A DNA stretch of 64,000 bases from positions 314,433-378,432 of the forward strand of contig NZ_NCQY01000009.1 of the NCBI RefSeq assembly GCF_002894645.1, in the 5' to 3' direction. This DNA is from Salinibacter altiplanensis (GTDB taxonomy: Bacteria > Bacteroidota > Rhodothermia > Rhodothermales > Salinibacteraceae). The position numbers and the translations under genes were made by a program. The notes under the pieces are model-generated. The model did no database searches. It had not been told where the DNA came from and saw nothing but the letters and a program-made list of their open reading frames with translations. This document shows positions 27,062 to 35,743 of this stretch, piece by piece. How positions within the stretch are numbered: the stretch's first letter is position 1; each line of letters begins with the position of its first letter.

Positions 27062-27937
27062 TCACGGCGTTGAGGAGTGCGACGCAGCGGGTGTCTCAGA
27101 GGTGTGCACCGTATCGAGGCGGGGGCGGCGCCCCGGCACGATGTCCCCGCGGGACATCGGACTCAGGAAGAACGACCGGCCGTCGAACCCGGTGCGGTAC
27201 CACCGTTCGCGACGCTCGTCGTAGTAGTAGTCCACGTGCGGCGCCGTGTCCGCTTCCCGGAGGGGCGCAAGCAAAGCATCCCGCAGGCCCCGAAGCCGGT
27301 CGCGATACGCCCGGTCCGCCGCCACGACGAGCCCACGCCCCTTGGGCCCCCGTCCGTCCATGACCTGCACCGGGATCGAATCGTTGACCACGAACCAGTA
27401 CTCGAACTGGGGCCGGCCTGTCAGGGAGTCGTCGAGTGGGGCGTCGGCGAGCGTCTGCGTTGGGTCTCCAAACTCGGCCTGCAGGCGGGCCCGAAGGGTC
27501 GGGGTGCGGGTCGTGTCGAGGAAGGTGTGATCGGCGCCGGCGCCGAGGAAGGCCCACTCCGTGTCCGCGAATTGCTCTCGAAACCAGCTCCGTTCCAGGT
27601 GCCGCACGGGCCGCACATCGTCGAGTGCAAACGGCGGGGCGTCGGCCGCGGGGGACGAGGACGCGGGACGGACGAGGCGAAGCGAATCGGTAGGGATCGG
27701 GAGTCGCGCGGGCGGATGCGCGGGCCATCGCCCCTGCTGCCGCAAGTGCCGGCGCGCCAGGGCGCGGGTCCGCTCCGCCTGGTAGCGCTCGATGAGGGGC
27801 CCCTCCGCCCCGGTCGTTTGGGCGGCCGCCGGCCCCACGAGCCCCGCCCCCGAGAGGCTCCATCCCAGCACGCAAACGGCACACATGACGCCGGAGAGAA
27901 GGCTGTTCTGCGGATGCCGTCCGGGCGGGTGATTCAT
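27062..27937 (-). CDS. Exported hypothetical protein
   Basis: A 291-residue protein with a probable signal peptide (hydrophobic residues about 15-38, ending GPAAAQT). The mature part is Arg/Pro-rich with segments such as FALDDVRPVRHLE, FLDTTRTPTLRARL, QFEYWFVVNDSIPVQVMDG and DYYYDERRERWYRTG, suggesting a beta-rich periplasmic domain. I recognise no family. It sits between lepA and lepB on the same strand, and may be co-transcribed with them. Confidence 0.7.
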   Translation of the reverse strand: MNHPPGRHPQNSLLSGVMCAVCVLGWSLSGAGLVGPAAAQTTGAEGPLIERYQAERTRALARRHLRQQGRWPAHPPARLPIPTDSLRLVRPASSSPAADAPPFALDDVRPVRHLERSWFREQFADTEWAFLGAGADHTFLDTTRTPTLRARLQAEFGDPTQTLADAPLDDSLTGRPQFEYWFVVNDSIPVQVMDGRGPKGRGLVVAADRAYRDRLRGLRDALLAPLREADTAPHVDYYYDERRERWYRTGFDGRSFFLSPMSRGDIVPGRRPRLDTVHTSETPAASHSSTP

Positions 27938-28030
27938 GCTCGGGTCGTCGTGCCGGGGCGAGAGGAAAAGTGGCGCTCTGCCCCCCGAGGACCGGTGGCC
28001 GGCACGGGGGCCTGCAGGGGACGAGGACTC

Positions 28031-29845
28031 TCAGTCTTCATCTACCGAGAGAATGGCGAGGAACGCCTCCTGCGGGACGTCGATCTCCCCCATCTGTTTC
28101 ATGCGCTTCTTGCCCTCCTTTTGCTCCTCCAGCAGCTTTTTCTTGCGGCTCACGTCCCCGCCGTAGCATTTGGCCGTCACGTCCTTGCGCTGCGCCTTGA
28201 TCGTCTCGCGGGCTACGATGCGGCGCCCAATCGACGCCTGGATGGGGACCTCGTAGAGCTGCCGCGGAATGACGTCCTTGAGCTTTTTGGCGAGCTTGCG
28301 CCCCACCTCGTGGGCCGAGTCGCGGTGGACGATGGTGGAGAGGGGCTCGGCCGGCTTCTCGTCGATCAGAATGGTGAGCTTTACGAGGTCGCTTTCGCGG
28401 TACTCCAGCAGCTCGTAGTCGAACGACGCGTAGCCGCGGCTCGCGCTCTTGAGGTTGTCGTAGAAGTCGAAGACAATCTCCGCGAGGGGCAGCTCGTACT
28501 CCAGCTTCACCGTCTGCCCGTCGAGCCAGCGCTGGCTCCCGTACTCCCCGCGCCGCTTCTCACAAAGCTCGATGACGTTGCCAATGTAGTCGCTCGGGGT
28601 GATGATGTCGGCCTTCACGTACGGCTCGTGCACCGCCTCAATGTCGCCGTAGTGCGGCATGTCTTCGGGCTTGTCAACCCGCACGGTCGTGCGCTCGCCC
28701 TTCTCGTCGACCTCCACGTTGTACTCCACATTGGGCACCGTGGTGATGATGTCGAGGTCGAACTCGCGCTCCAGCCGCTCCTGGATAATTTCCATGTGGA
28801 GCAGGCCCAGGAAGCCCACCCGAAAGCCATATCCGAGGGCGGAGGAGCTCTCGGCCTGGTACGTGAGCGAGGCGTCGTTGAGCTGCAGCTTTTCGAGCGC
28901 GCCGCGCAGCTCTTCGAAGTCGTCGGTCTCGGTGGGGTAGATGCCGCTGAAGACCATGGGCTTCACCTCCTCGAAGCCCGGAATGGGCTCGTCGGCGGGG
29001 TCGTGGGCCTTCGTGATGGTGTCCCCCACGCGCGCATCTTGAATGTCTTTGATGGACCCGATGATGTAGCCCACGTCGCCCGCCGTGAACGTGTCGACCT
29101 CCTGCCGCCCCATCCGCAGGATGCCCATCTCCTCGGCGTCGTACTGCTTCTTGTTGGACATGAACTGCATCGTGTCGCCCGCCTCCAGCGTGCCGTCGAA
29201 GATCCGGGCGTAGACGACGGACCCTCGGTACGAGTCGTAGATGGAGTCGAAGATAAGGGCGCGTAGGGGCGCGTCCGGGTCGCCGGACGGCGGCGGCACT
29301 CGATCGATCATCAGGTCGACCATCTCGTCGACCCCTTCGCCCGTCTTGGCACTGATTTGGAGGATGTCCTCCGCGGGCTCGCCGATCAGGTCCTCCAGCG
29401 CCTGCGCCACCTCGTCGGGCCGGGCCACCGGCAGATCGATCTTGTTGATCACGGGGATGATCTCCAGGTCCTGCTCCAGGGCCAACCACAGGTTGGAAAT
29501 GGTCTGCGCCTCGATGCCCTGCGCCGCGTCGACCAGCAGGATGGCCCCCTCACAGGCCTTGAGCGCGCGGCTCACCTCGTAGGTGAAGTCGACGTGCCCC
29601 GGTGTGTCGATCAGGTTGAGGGTGTACTCCTCCCCATCCGCGGCCGTGTGCCGCATGCGCACGGCATGGCTCTTGATGGTGATGCCCCGCTCGCGCTCCA
29701 GGTCCATATCGTCGAGCGTCTGCTCCTTCATCTCGCGCTCGGTGATGGTTCCGGTCCGCTCCAGGAGCCGATCGGCCAGGGTGCTCTTCCCGTGGTCGAT
29801 GTGCGCGATGATGCAGAAGTTGCGGATCGTCGAAAGGTCAGGCAT
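28031..29845 (-). CDS. lepA: Elongation factor 4 (LepA)
   Basis: A 604-residue ribosome-associated translational GTPase. G1 is [16 protein letters not shown]3 is [12 protein letters not shown]4 is INKIDLP. The family-specific C-terminal domain is present ([20 protein letters not shown], then [29 protein letters not shown]). The length equals the usual 600. LepA back-translocates or remodels stalled ribosomes under ionic stress. The classical lepA-lepB neighbourhood is kept, with one exported hypothetical gene between them. Confidence 0.98.
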   Translation of the reverse strand: MPDLSTIRNFCIIAHIDHGKSTLADRLLERTGTITEREMKEQTLDDMDLERERGITIKSHAVRMRHTAADGEEYTLNLIDTPGHVDFTYEVSRALKACEGAILLVDAAQGIEAQTISNLWLALEQDLEIIPVINKIDLPVARPDEVAQALEDLIGEPAEDILQISAKTGEGVDEMVDLMIDRVPPPSGDPDAPLRALIFDSIYDSYRGSVVYARIFDGTLEAGDTMQFMSNKKQYDAEEMGILRMGRQEVDTFTAGDVGYIIGSIKDIQDARVGDTITKAHDPADEPIPGFEEVKPMVFSGIYPTETDDFEELRGALEKLQLNDASLTYQAESSSALGYGFRVGFLGLLHMEIIQERLEREFDLDIITTVPNVEYNVEVDEKGERTTVRVDKPEDMPHYGDIEAVHEPYVKADIITPSDYIGNVIELCEKRRGEYGSQRWLDGQTVKLEYELPLAEIVFDFYDNLKSASRGYASFDYELLEYRESDLVKLTILIDEKPAEPLSTIVHRDSAHEVGRKLAKKLKDVIPRQLYEVPIQASIGRRIVARETIKAQRKDVTAKCYGGDVSRKKKLLEEQKEGKKRMKQMGEIDVPQEAFLAILSVDED

Positions 29846-30003
29846 GAGGCACGAAGGGCCATCGGGTGGGCGTCCAGTGAAGGGCCACGGGACGGCCGGG
29901 CCAGTGGGCTAGGCCCGGACGGGGCCCTCAATTCACGGTGCGTGTAACGGGCCACCGTTCCTCACGTTGCACGACGGGTCGCCCGTTCCGCTCGCCGGAG
30001 CGA

Positions 30004-30741
30004 CTAGAGTTGCGTTTCCGAGACGGCCGACGACCGGGAGGAGGCCGACGCGGACCCGTTTCCGGAGGCCGCCTCGTCGCGCGACGCTGGGGCGTCTGTC
30101 TGCATCAGGGCCGAGGGGGCCGGCGGGGGGGCATCCAGGTCCAAGTCCGAGAAGACCGCCGCGGGGCGCCGCCACGTTCGCCCGCCGGCACGTGCCGCCC
30201 GGCGCTTCGCGATCCGGCCCTCGTGGAAGGACTGGTGAAAGGCCATGACCCCGACGACCCCGAGGACGATCGACATGTCGGCCACGTTCCAGATGGGAAA
30301 CAGCTCCATGTACGCTCCCCCAACGACCGGCACGACCCGGGGAATGAAGCCCTGCCAGAGGCTCACGTGAATGAAGTCGACGACGCGCCCCGCGAAGTAG
30401 GGGCCGTAGTCGAGCAGCACCCCGTAGAAGACGCGGTCGATGATGTTGCCCAGGGCCCCGCCGAGGATAAAGGCCAGGCTCCAGCGGTAGGGCGCGTAGT
30501 CGTTGCGCACCTGGTAAATGTACGCCCCCACGAGCACAGTGGCCACGAGCGAGAGAACCGTCACGGTTCCGGTTGGCCCAATCGTGATGCCGAACGCCAT
30601 GCCCGGGTTTTCCGTGAAGGTCAGCCGCAGCCAGTCGCCGAGCAGGGGGATGGACTGCTCGCGGTACATGAACTGGAGCACCGTCGCCTTGGCGGCCTGG
30701 TCGAGGAGCACGACGGCCCCAGTGATCCAAAAGACACGCAT
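30004..30741 (-). CDS. lspA: Lipoprotein signal peptidase (signal peptidase II)
   Basis: A 245-residue inner-membrane aspartic protease that cleaves prolipoproteins. Four membrane helices cover residues about 1-175. The catalytic Asp pair lies in GNIIDRVFYG and FPIWNVADMSIV; FTENPGMAFG is another family motif. LspA proteins are usually about 165 residues: the extra C-terminal 75 residues are charged, then Ser/Ala-rich and probably disordered. Start chosen at ATG 30739-30741 (MRVFWITGAV); an in-frame ATG lies 16 codons upstream. It is 63 bases downstream of the lspA-proximal... neighbour nadE only in map order: nadE, same strand, ends at 30805. Confidence 0.93.
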   Translation of the reverse strand: MRVFWITGAVVLLDQAAKATVLQFMYREQSIPLLGDWLRLTFTENPGMAFGITIGPTGTVTVLSLVATVLVGAYIYQVRNDYAPYRWSLAFILGGALGNIIDRVFYGVLLDYGPYFAGRVVDFIHVSLWQGFIPRVVPVVGGAYMELFPIWNVADMSIVLGVVGVMAFHQSFHEGRIAKRRAARAGGRTWRRPAAVFSDLDLDAPPPAPSALMQTDAPASRDEAASGNGSASASSRSSAVSETQL

Positions 30742-30804
30742 CAATCGGGGGAGAGGTGTGGAAGGGGAAGGAGTCAGTCTCAGCATCACGACGGCCCTCC
30801 AATA

Positions 30805-32508
30805 CTACAGGTTCGAGACGGGCTCCTCGCCGGCGAGCGCCTCCATGGCCTCGCGGTCCCATTCCATGACAATGGGAATGCGGCGGCCGATGCCGAAGGC
30901 CTTCTCGGTGACCCGGAGACCGGGGGGCGCCTGGCGACGCTTGTACTCGTTCTGGTCGACCTGCCGCAGCACGCTGCGCACGAGGTCTTCGTCGAGGCCC
31001 GTCTCTCCGACGATGGTGCTCAGCTCTTTCTTCTGCTCCACGTACCGCTTCAGGATGGCGTCGAGCGTTTCGTAGGGCGGCAGCGTGTCGGTGTCCTTCT
31101 GGTCCTCCCGCAGCTCCGCGGAGGGGGGCTTCTCGATCGTGTTCTGCGGAATCACGTCCGTCCCGGCCCGCGCGTTGATGTGGTGGGCCAGCTCGTAGAC
31201 GCGCGTCTTGAGCACGTCACTCAGCACCGCCACGCCCCCATTCGTGTCGCCGTAGAGCGTGACGTACCCGATGGCCACCTCGCTCTTGTTGCCCGTCGAC
31301 AGCAGCAGGTGGCCGAACTTGTTCGACAGGGCCATGAGCGTCACGCCTCGGGCCCGAGACTGGACGTTTTCTTCGGCCACGCCGGGCTCGGTGTCCGCGA
31401 ACTCATCGGCCAGCATCTCGTCGAACGCGTCGACCGCCGGCTCGATCGGGATCTCCTTGAACGCGATGCCCAGGTTGTCGGCAAGCGCCTGAGAGTCGGT
31501 GACGGACCCCGCCGACGAGATGTGGGAGGGCATGGTGACGCCCACCACGCGCTCCGGGCCCAGGGCCTCGACGGCCAGAGCACAGGTGACCGCCGAGTCG
31601 ATGCCCCCTGAGAGGCCGATGAGGGCCTTGTCGAAGATGCCGGTCTTCTCGTAGTAGTCGCGGATGCCGAGGACGAGGGCCTCGTGCAGGTCGGCAGTCG
31701 TGTTCCGGTCGGTCGTGCAGGCCTCCGGGGAGGACTCGGTGTCCCAGACGAGCAGGTCTTCCTCGAAGGAGGCCGCGCATTTCACCTGCGTGCCGTCGGC
31801 GGCGTGCACGCGACTGTCGCCGTCGTGGATAATTTCGGTGTTGGCCCCCACCTGGTTGCACAGCAAAAACGGGCGCTCGTGGCGACGGCAGATGTGCTCG
31901 ACGAGCTTGTCGCGGACCTCGTGCTTCCCGATCGAGAAGGGCGAGGCGCTGATGTTGATAAAGAGGTCCGGGTCGAGGGCCGCCAGCTCGGACACCGGAT
32001 CGCACTCGTACCGCTCGCTCTGGTCGACCCCCTCGGGCTGGTGCACGTTCCACATGTCCTCGCAGACGTGAAGCCCGATGCGCACCCCGCGCCATTCGAG
32101 GAGGCGCCGCTCCTCGGCGGGCTCAAAGTGACGGTCCTCGTTGAAGATGTCGTAGGTCGGCAGGAGGGTTTTGTAGACCCGATCCTGCACGGCCCCGTTC
32201 TCCAGAAGCAGCGCGGCGTTGTGGAGGGGCTTGCCGAACCGGTCGCCGTTGGGCACCGGCGCGCCGATGATAACGCCGAGGCGGGGCGGCAGGGCCCCGG
32301 CCAGGTGATCCACCGTGCGCTGGACCGCGTCCTTGAAAAACGGATTCTCCAACAGGTCTTCGGGCGGATACCCCGTCACGCAAAGCTCGGGGAAAGCGAC
32401 AAGGTCGGCCCCGCGGTCGTCCGCCCGCCGGGCATAGTCGAGGATTTTCTCGCGATTGCCCTCCAGGTCCCCGATGGTGGGGTTGATCTGGGCCAGAGCA
32501 ATATTCAT
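30805..32508 (-). CDS. nadE: Glutamine-dependent NAD+ synthetase
   Basis: A 567-residue two-domain enzyme. The N-terminal nitrilase-type glutaminase has Glu in AFPELCVTGYPPEDL, Lys in VYKTLLPTY, and Cys in LHVCEDMW. The C-terminal NAD synthetase has the PP-loop LIGLSGGIDSAVTCALAV and STGNKSEVAIGYVTLYGD. It amidates deamido-NAD+ using glutamine and ATP. ATG at 32506-32508 (MNIALAQINPTIGDLEGN) is the typical start. The first 32 codons and about 70 bases upstream are duplicated in diverged form at 33660-33825. Confidence 0.97.
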   Translation of the reverse strand: MNIALAQINPTIGDLEGNREKILDYARRADDRGADLVAFPELCVTGYPPEDLLENPFFKDAVQRTVDHLAGALPPRLGVIIGAPVPNGDRFGKPLHNAALLLENGAVQDRVYKTLLPTYDIFNEDRHFEPAEERRLLEWRGVRIGLHVCEDMWNVHQPEGVDQSERYECDPVSELAALDPDLFINISASPFSIGKHEVRDKLVEHICRRHERPFLLCNQVGANTEIIHDGDSRVHAADGTQVKCAASFEEDLLVWDTESSPEACTTDRNTTADLHEALVLGIRDYYEKTGIFDKALIGLSGGIDSAVTCALAVEALGPERVVGVTMPSHISSAGSVTDSQALADNLGIAFKEIPIEPAVDAFDEMLADEFADTEPGVAEENVQSRARGVTLMALSNKFGHLLLSTGNKSEVAIGYVTLYGDTNGGVAVLSDVLKTRVYELAHHINARAGTDVIPQNTIEKPPSAELREDQKDTDTLPPYETLDAILKRYVEQKKELSTIVGETGLDEDLVRSVLRQVDQNEYKRRQAPPGLRVTEKAFGIGRRIPIVMEWDREAMEALAGEEPVSNL

Positions 32509-32580
32509 GGGCGCAAGCGACACTGTATTGGAATGATCCACAGAGGAATGGACACGCTCGGTGCTGATGGTGCGTTCCGC
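32413..32580. repeat. Source copy of duplicated nadE 5' end
   Basis: This block covers the first codons of nadE and its upstream region. It matches 33660-33825 over its whole length with scattered substitutions, including a shared GGGGTTGATCTGGGC core and a CGGTGCT(A/G)ATGGTGCGTT stretch upstream of the start codon. Confidence 0.8.
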
Positions 32581-32596
32581 CCACAGGCCCGGCCCG

Positions 32597-33136
32597 CTAT
32601 CTCGGTTCCTGTTGCACGTCTGTGAGCAGGACGTCGTCGATGGGCGGAGCGTCCGGCGGGGCATGGAGCACGGACACGTCGCCGGTCGACTCCATCACGA
32701 CGGCCCGCACCTGCTCCAGCTGCGTCACGTTCGCCGCGCGGAGCTTGGCCCGCAGGTCGGTCTCGGTCACATTTGCACGGCGCAGGTTGTCGCGCAGCAC
32801 CTCGGGGCCGTCCATGAGGAGGAGCGGCGTGTTGTCGACGAGGGCCGTGGCGCCGGGGAGTCGCTTTCGGAGATTGCCCACCACGAATTGCAGCCCAAAG
32901 AGCACGCCCAGCGCGACGGCGCCCTCCAGAAGCGTCGGCTTTTGCCAAAGCGTGACGCTGGCGAGGATCGACCCGATGGCAATGGTGATGGCAAAGTCGA
33001 AGCCGCTCATCTTCGAGAAGCTGCGCAGCCCCACGAGCCGGGTGTACAGGATGAGCAACACGTACAGCGCCACCGCCGAGCACACGATCATGAGCGGCGC
33101 GTCTTCTGCTGCTCGGATCCAGGTCCAGTCGATCAT
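32597..33136 (-). CDS. DUF421 (YetF-like) membrane protein
   Basis: A 179-residue protein with about three membrane helices in the first 85 residues and a small cytoplasmic alpha/beta domain. Family hallmarks are TRLVGLRSFSKMSGFDFAITIAIGS (residues 33-57, read here in two parts: TRLVGLRSFSKMSGFD and FAITIAIGS) and LVDNTPLLLMDGPEVLRDNLRRA. DUF421 proteins are widespread in spore formers and others; the function is poorly defined. Start at ATG 33134-33136. It is directly upstream of nadE, but the duplicated promoter-like block separates their coding regions by 88 bases. Confidence 0.88.
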   Translation of the reverse strand: MIDWTWIRAAEDAPLMIVCSAVALYVLLILYTRLVGLRSFSKMSGFDFAITIAIGSILASVTLWQKPTLLEGAVALGVLFGLQFVVGNLRKRLPGATALVDNTPLLLMDGPEVLRDNLRRANVTETDLRAKLRAANVTQLEQVRAVVMESTGDVSVLHAPPDAPPIDDVLLTDVQQEPR

Positions 33137-33174
33137 TGGTGTGTCGAGACGAGACGAAGGGACGCGATGAGACG

Positions 33175-33369
33175 CTACGCCGCCGCGTCGCGCAGCGGTA
33201 TCGACACGGGGACCTCGGACTCATTCTGGCTCACGTTGAGGATGGAGACGCCGATCACATGCCCGTCTTGGTCGACCTTCTCCATGACGGCATCGTTGTC
33301 GGTCTCCTGGGCCTTCTTGGTGGCATCGAGGATATCCTCAAGGGGGTCAACGGAGGACCGGGCGGTCAG
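33175..33369 (-). pseudogene. C-terminal DUF2283-like fragment without a start codon
   Basis: An open stretch of 64 codons overlaps the end of the nucleotidyltransferase by 4 bases and ends at TAG 33175-33177. Its middle reads DNDAVMEKVDQDGHVIGVSILNVS, split here as DNDAVMEKVDQDG and HVIGVSILNVS. This matches the conserved core of DUF2283 proteins (acid-rich turn, then G-x-V/I-x-I-L-N/D-x-S). The N-terminal strand of that family is absent, and no ATG, GTG or TTG begins the frame; CTG at 33367-33369 is the only candidate. It is most likely a truncated remnant, in a patch full of rearrangement. Confidence 0.5.
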
Positions 33370-33590
33370 ATTGGCTCGGCCGCCTCCTGTACGCGGTCCC
33401 CAATTCGGGACTTGAGGGCGTTCTCCGTAACGAGGTCCACGGACTGCCCAAGGAGATCACTCAACGTCCGCTCAAGCTCGATAAAGGCGAGCAGCCCGGG
33501 CGGGTCGTCGAACGTGACAAGAAGGTCGATGTCGCTGTCGGGGTGTTGCTCACCGCGCACGTACGACCCGAACACGGTAAGGGACTCCAC
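33366..33590 (-). CDS. MNT-type nucleotidyltransferase domain, N-terminus displaced
   Basis: A 74-residue minimal nucleotidyltransferase with the catalytic GSYVRGEQHPDSDIDLLV motif (GS, then DxD). MNT proteins are typically 95-110 residues and begin with a helix before the VFGS strand. Here that helix is encoded upstream in frame (AVVAEIRQTLRQHLPSLREEYG), but no normal start codon precedes it, because the sequence merges into a diverged copy of the nadE 5' end. Only GTG 33588-33590 gives a start. It is probably a defective half of a HepT-MNT type toxin-antitoxin module; no hepT follows. Confidence 0.6.
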   Translation of the reverse strand: MESLTVFGSYVRGEQHPDSDIDLLVTFDDPPGLLAFIELERTLSDLLGQSVDLVTENALKSRIGDRVQEAAEPI

Positions 33591-33659
33591 TCCGTACTCC
33601 TCGCGGAGCGAAGGGAGGTGTTGGCGGAGTGTCTGCCGAATTTCGGCGACGACGGCATC

Positions 33660-33825
33660 GCGGTCGTGCGCCCGGCGGGCACAGTCGAGAATGAGTTCTC
33701 GGTTGTCCTCAAGGTTGCCGAGGTGGGGTTGATCTGGGCAAGTGCGATTTTCATGGGCACGAGCGAAGCTGTTCCAAAATTATCGGCAGAAAATCACACG
33801 TACCCGGTGCTAATGGTGCGTTTCC
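33660..33825. repeat. Diverged duplicate of the nadE 5' end, fused to the nucleotidyltransferase frame
   Basis: On the minus strand ATG 33752-33754 begins MKIALAQINPT, nearly identical to the NadE start MNIALAQINPT. A one-base deletion relative to nadE right after this shifts the frame. In the shifted frame the sequence continues DNRELILDCARRAHDRD, matching NadE GNREKILDYARRADDRG, and then runs into the nucleotidyltransferase helix. The upstream flank (to 33825) also matches the nadE promoter region. This is a recombination scar. Confidence 0.75.
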
Positions 33826-33832
33826 TTCCCTT

Positions 33833-34531
33833 TCAGAAGCGCGAATCGTACTCGGTGAGGGTTCTTTGACAGACAGCACTATACTTGTTCGTAGTTGCTC
33901 TTTTGTCAACCCATGAAAAGGGATAAGGGGATCTGTTTGTAGCCTCAAAAGGGACTATAAGAAATTCGTCAAAATACTGGGTGGCATTGGACTTTAGCTC
34001 AGATATAGCCTTGGACGCCTCCTTAGACGGAGCGGGGCCACTCCCGGGTTTGTCGTATGTCCTATCACCCTCATGTGAGGTATACTTAGATGAGTGGTTT
34101 ACCCCTACGACTGCTACAGATATCGCGTCACTTGTTACTCGCTCGAACTCCCTAGCCTGCTTGAACAGATCGTTAATAACTCTATCTATCTGTTTAATCA
34201 TTGCAGTCGCAAGAATTTTCACCTCTACTCCAATCTGCACGTTCACAGTGGGTCCTTTCGCAACATTAAAGTTTGTCTTTTTATTAGCATTAGAAGAGGC
34301 AACTTTTTCTCCGAAAGTTCCATCTCCACGACGCATACTTTTTCCAGTTACTCGATTTTTTGTATTTACAACACAATTTTGGTTGTTGACTCGTTGATTA
34401 AACTTGACAGAACGACCAAGATTGTAGAGGTCTTCGTAAAATTGGCGGGATAGTTTGTCGCCGATGGTCGACGATCGATGTCGATAAATACCTCCCTCGA
34501 AAACATCCCTAAACTTGCTTAGAAGCAGCAT
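33833..34531 (-). CDS. Candidate PD-(D/E)xK restriction endonuclease
   Basis: A 232-residue protein strikingly richer in A and T than everything around it (sampled lines are 32-43% GC against about 65%). The segment VQIGVEVKILATAMIKQIDR holds an E-x-K motif on a predicted strand, typical of PD-(D/E)xK nucleases; later segments are SVAVVGVNHSSKYTSHEGDR and DEFLIVPFEATNRSPYPF. It lies 150 bases downstream of a DNA methyltransferase on the same strand, the usual layout of a type II restriction-modification pair. The family is not named here with certainty; a specificity cannot be read. The low GC implies recent acquisition. Confidence 0.65.
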   Translation of the reverse strand: MLLLSKFRDVFEGGIYRHRSSTIGDKLSRQFYEDLYNLGRSVKFNQRVNNQNCVVNTKNRVTGKSMRRGDGTFGEKVASSNANKKTNFNVAKGPTVNVQIGVEVKILATAMIKQIDRVINDLFKQAREFERVTSDAISVAVVGVNHSSKYTSHEGDRTYDKPGSGPAPSKEASKAISELKSNATQYFDEFLIVPFEATNRSPYPFSWVDKRATTNKYSAVCQRTLTEYDSRF

Positions 34532-34681
34532 TGTAATGTATAACTATGGGTCCGCTAAAAAAAGGTCTGTGTGACGCAGAAAAGACCGGTTTGTGGCGTT
34601 TGAATGGGGTTGAAGTCGTCCGAAATCGGCTTTTTTCAGTGCAGCCAACTATGGACTGCTCGCTCGGTAGTGAACCCGCCT

Positions 34682-35647
34682 CTACTGAGGTAGACCCGGG
34701 AAGTTGATGCGTGCTGGCGTCAAGGCCTCTGTCTGTGACAACCGTTCCTTCCCCGTACGAAGATACTCTGGCTCGATTTCGATTCCGATGCTCGACCGAA
34801 CCGTCTTGATGGCCGCGGCGGTGGTCGATCCTGTCCCCCAAAATGGATCGAGGACCGTGTCGCCGACAAAGCTGAACATTTTGATGAGCCGATATGCTAG
34901 CTCGGTGGGAAAGGGTGCCGGATGACCCAGTGTCCGACTTTCTCCTCCAATATCCGTCCACATAGATCGGTACCACTTCCGGTGGTCTTCGGGATCAAGC
35001 AGGCTCAGTGCACGCTGCGCTGTCGTCGGCTGCCGATAGCCCCCGGGTTTTCGCAGAAAAAGAATGTACTCAACATCGTTCTTGATGATGCCGTTCGGCT
35101 CGTACGGCTTTCCGAGAAAGCGGGCAGGACCGTCTGCTTCCGTTGTGACATTCGCAATTTTCGACCAGAGGATCGGCGTCAGGTAGTCGAACCCAATCTC
35201 CCGGCACCGGGTTGCAATGTCGGAATGGAGCGGGAGAACCCGGTGCCGTCCCGCCTCGCGCCGCGAGAGGCAGACGTCCCCCACGACGACGCACATACGT
35301 CCCCCCGGAGCCAGCAATTCAAAACATTGCCGCCACACCTTGTCCAACTCATCGAGAAAAGATTCATATTCCTCCCGATGCCCAAGTTGAGCATTTCCCT
35401 GCTGGGTGTCCTCGTAGTCGACGAGATTGAAGTAGGGCGGAGAGGTGACGACGAGCTGTACCGGCGATGAGACGATGTCCAGGACCTTCCGCGCGTCTCC
35501 GTCGTGGATGGTGTGGGTCGTCTCATCGGGCTGCTCCCCATTCGACCACGCGAGCTCTTTTGCCCGTCGTTTCTCTTCGAGCGACGGCTCGCCTCCAGAC
35601 ATAATTTCCTCGACGGATCGCTCATCCGTTTTGCTGGCGGTGCTCAT
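34682..35647 (-). CDS. DNA methyltransferase (N4-cytosine/N6-adenine, beta-type order)
   Basis: A 321-residue site-specific DNA methylase. The catalytic motif IV is TSPPYFNLVDYED near residue 88; the SAM-binding motif I (DPFWGTGSTTAAAI) comes near residue 265. Motif IV before motif I is the beta-class order. TSPPY rather than DPPY favours N4-cytosine methylation. GRMCVVVGD and VEYILFLRKPGGYR are further family segments. With the downstream nuclease candidate it would form a type II restriction-modification system protecting host DNA. GC content is nearer to host than that of the nuclease. Start at ATG 35645-35647, 96 bases after nuoG ends. Confidence 0.9.
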   Translation of the reverse strand: MSTASKTDERSVEEIMSGGEPSLEEKRRAKELAWSNGEQPDETTHTIHDGDARKVLDIVSSPVQLVVTSPPYFNLVDYEDTQQGNAQLGHREEYESFLDELDKVWRQCFELLAPGGRMCVVVGDVCLSRREAGRHRVLPLHSDIATRCREIGFDYLTPILWSKIANVTTEADGPARFLGKPYEPNGIIKNDVEYILFLRKPGGYRQPTTAQRALSLLDPEDHRKWYRSMWTDIGGESRTLGHPAPFPTELAYRLIKMFSFVGDTVLDPFWGTGSTTAAAIKTVRSSIGIEIEPEYLRTGKERLSQTEALTPARINFPGLPQ

Positions 35648-35743
35648 GGTGCTCCAAGTCGTGTGAGAGAACAGCAGAAAGGAGCTTTGCTCCAGATATG
35701 TTAGAATAATGTGTGGAGCCGAGAAATGAAATGGACTCCATTT

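Noticed and set aside
27077-29266. A 729-codon plus-strand open frame covering lepA
   Set aside because: It is antisense to a textbook LepA sequence and shows only Val/Leu/Arg-rich low-complexity translation.
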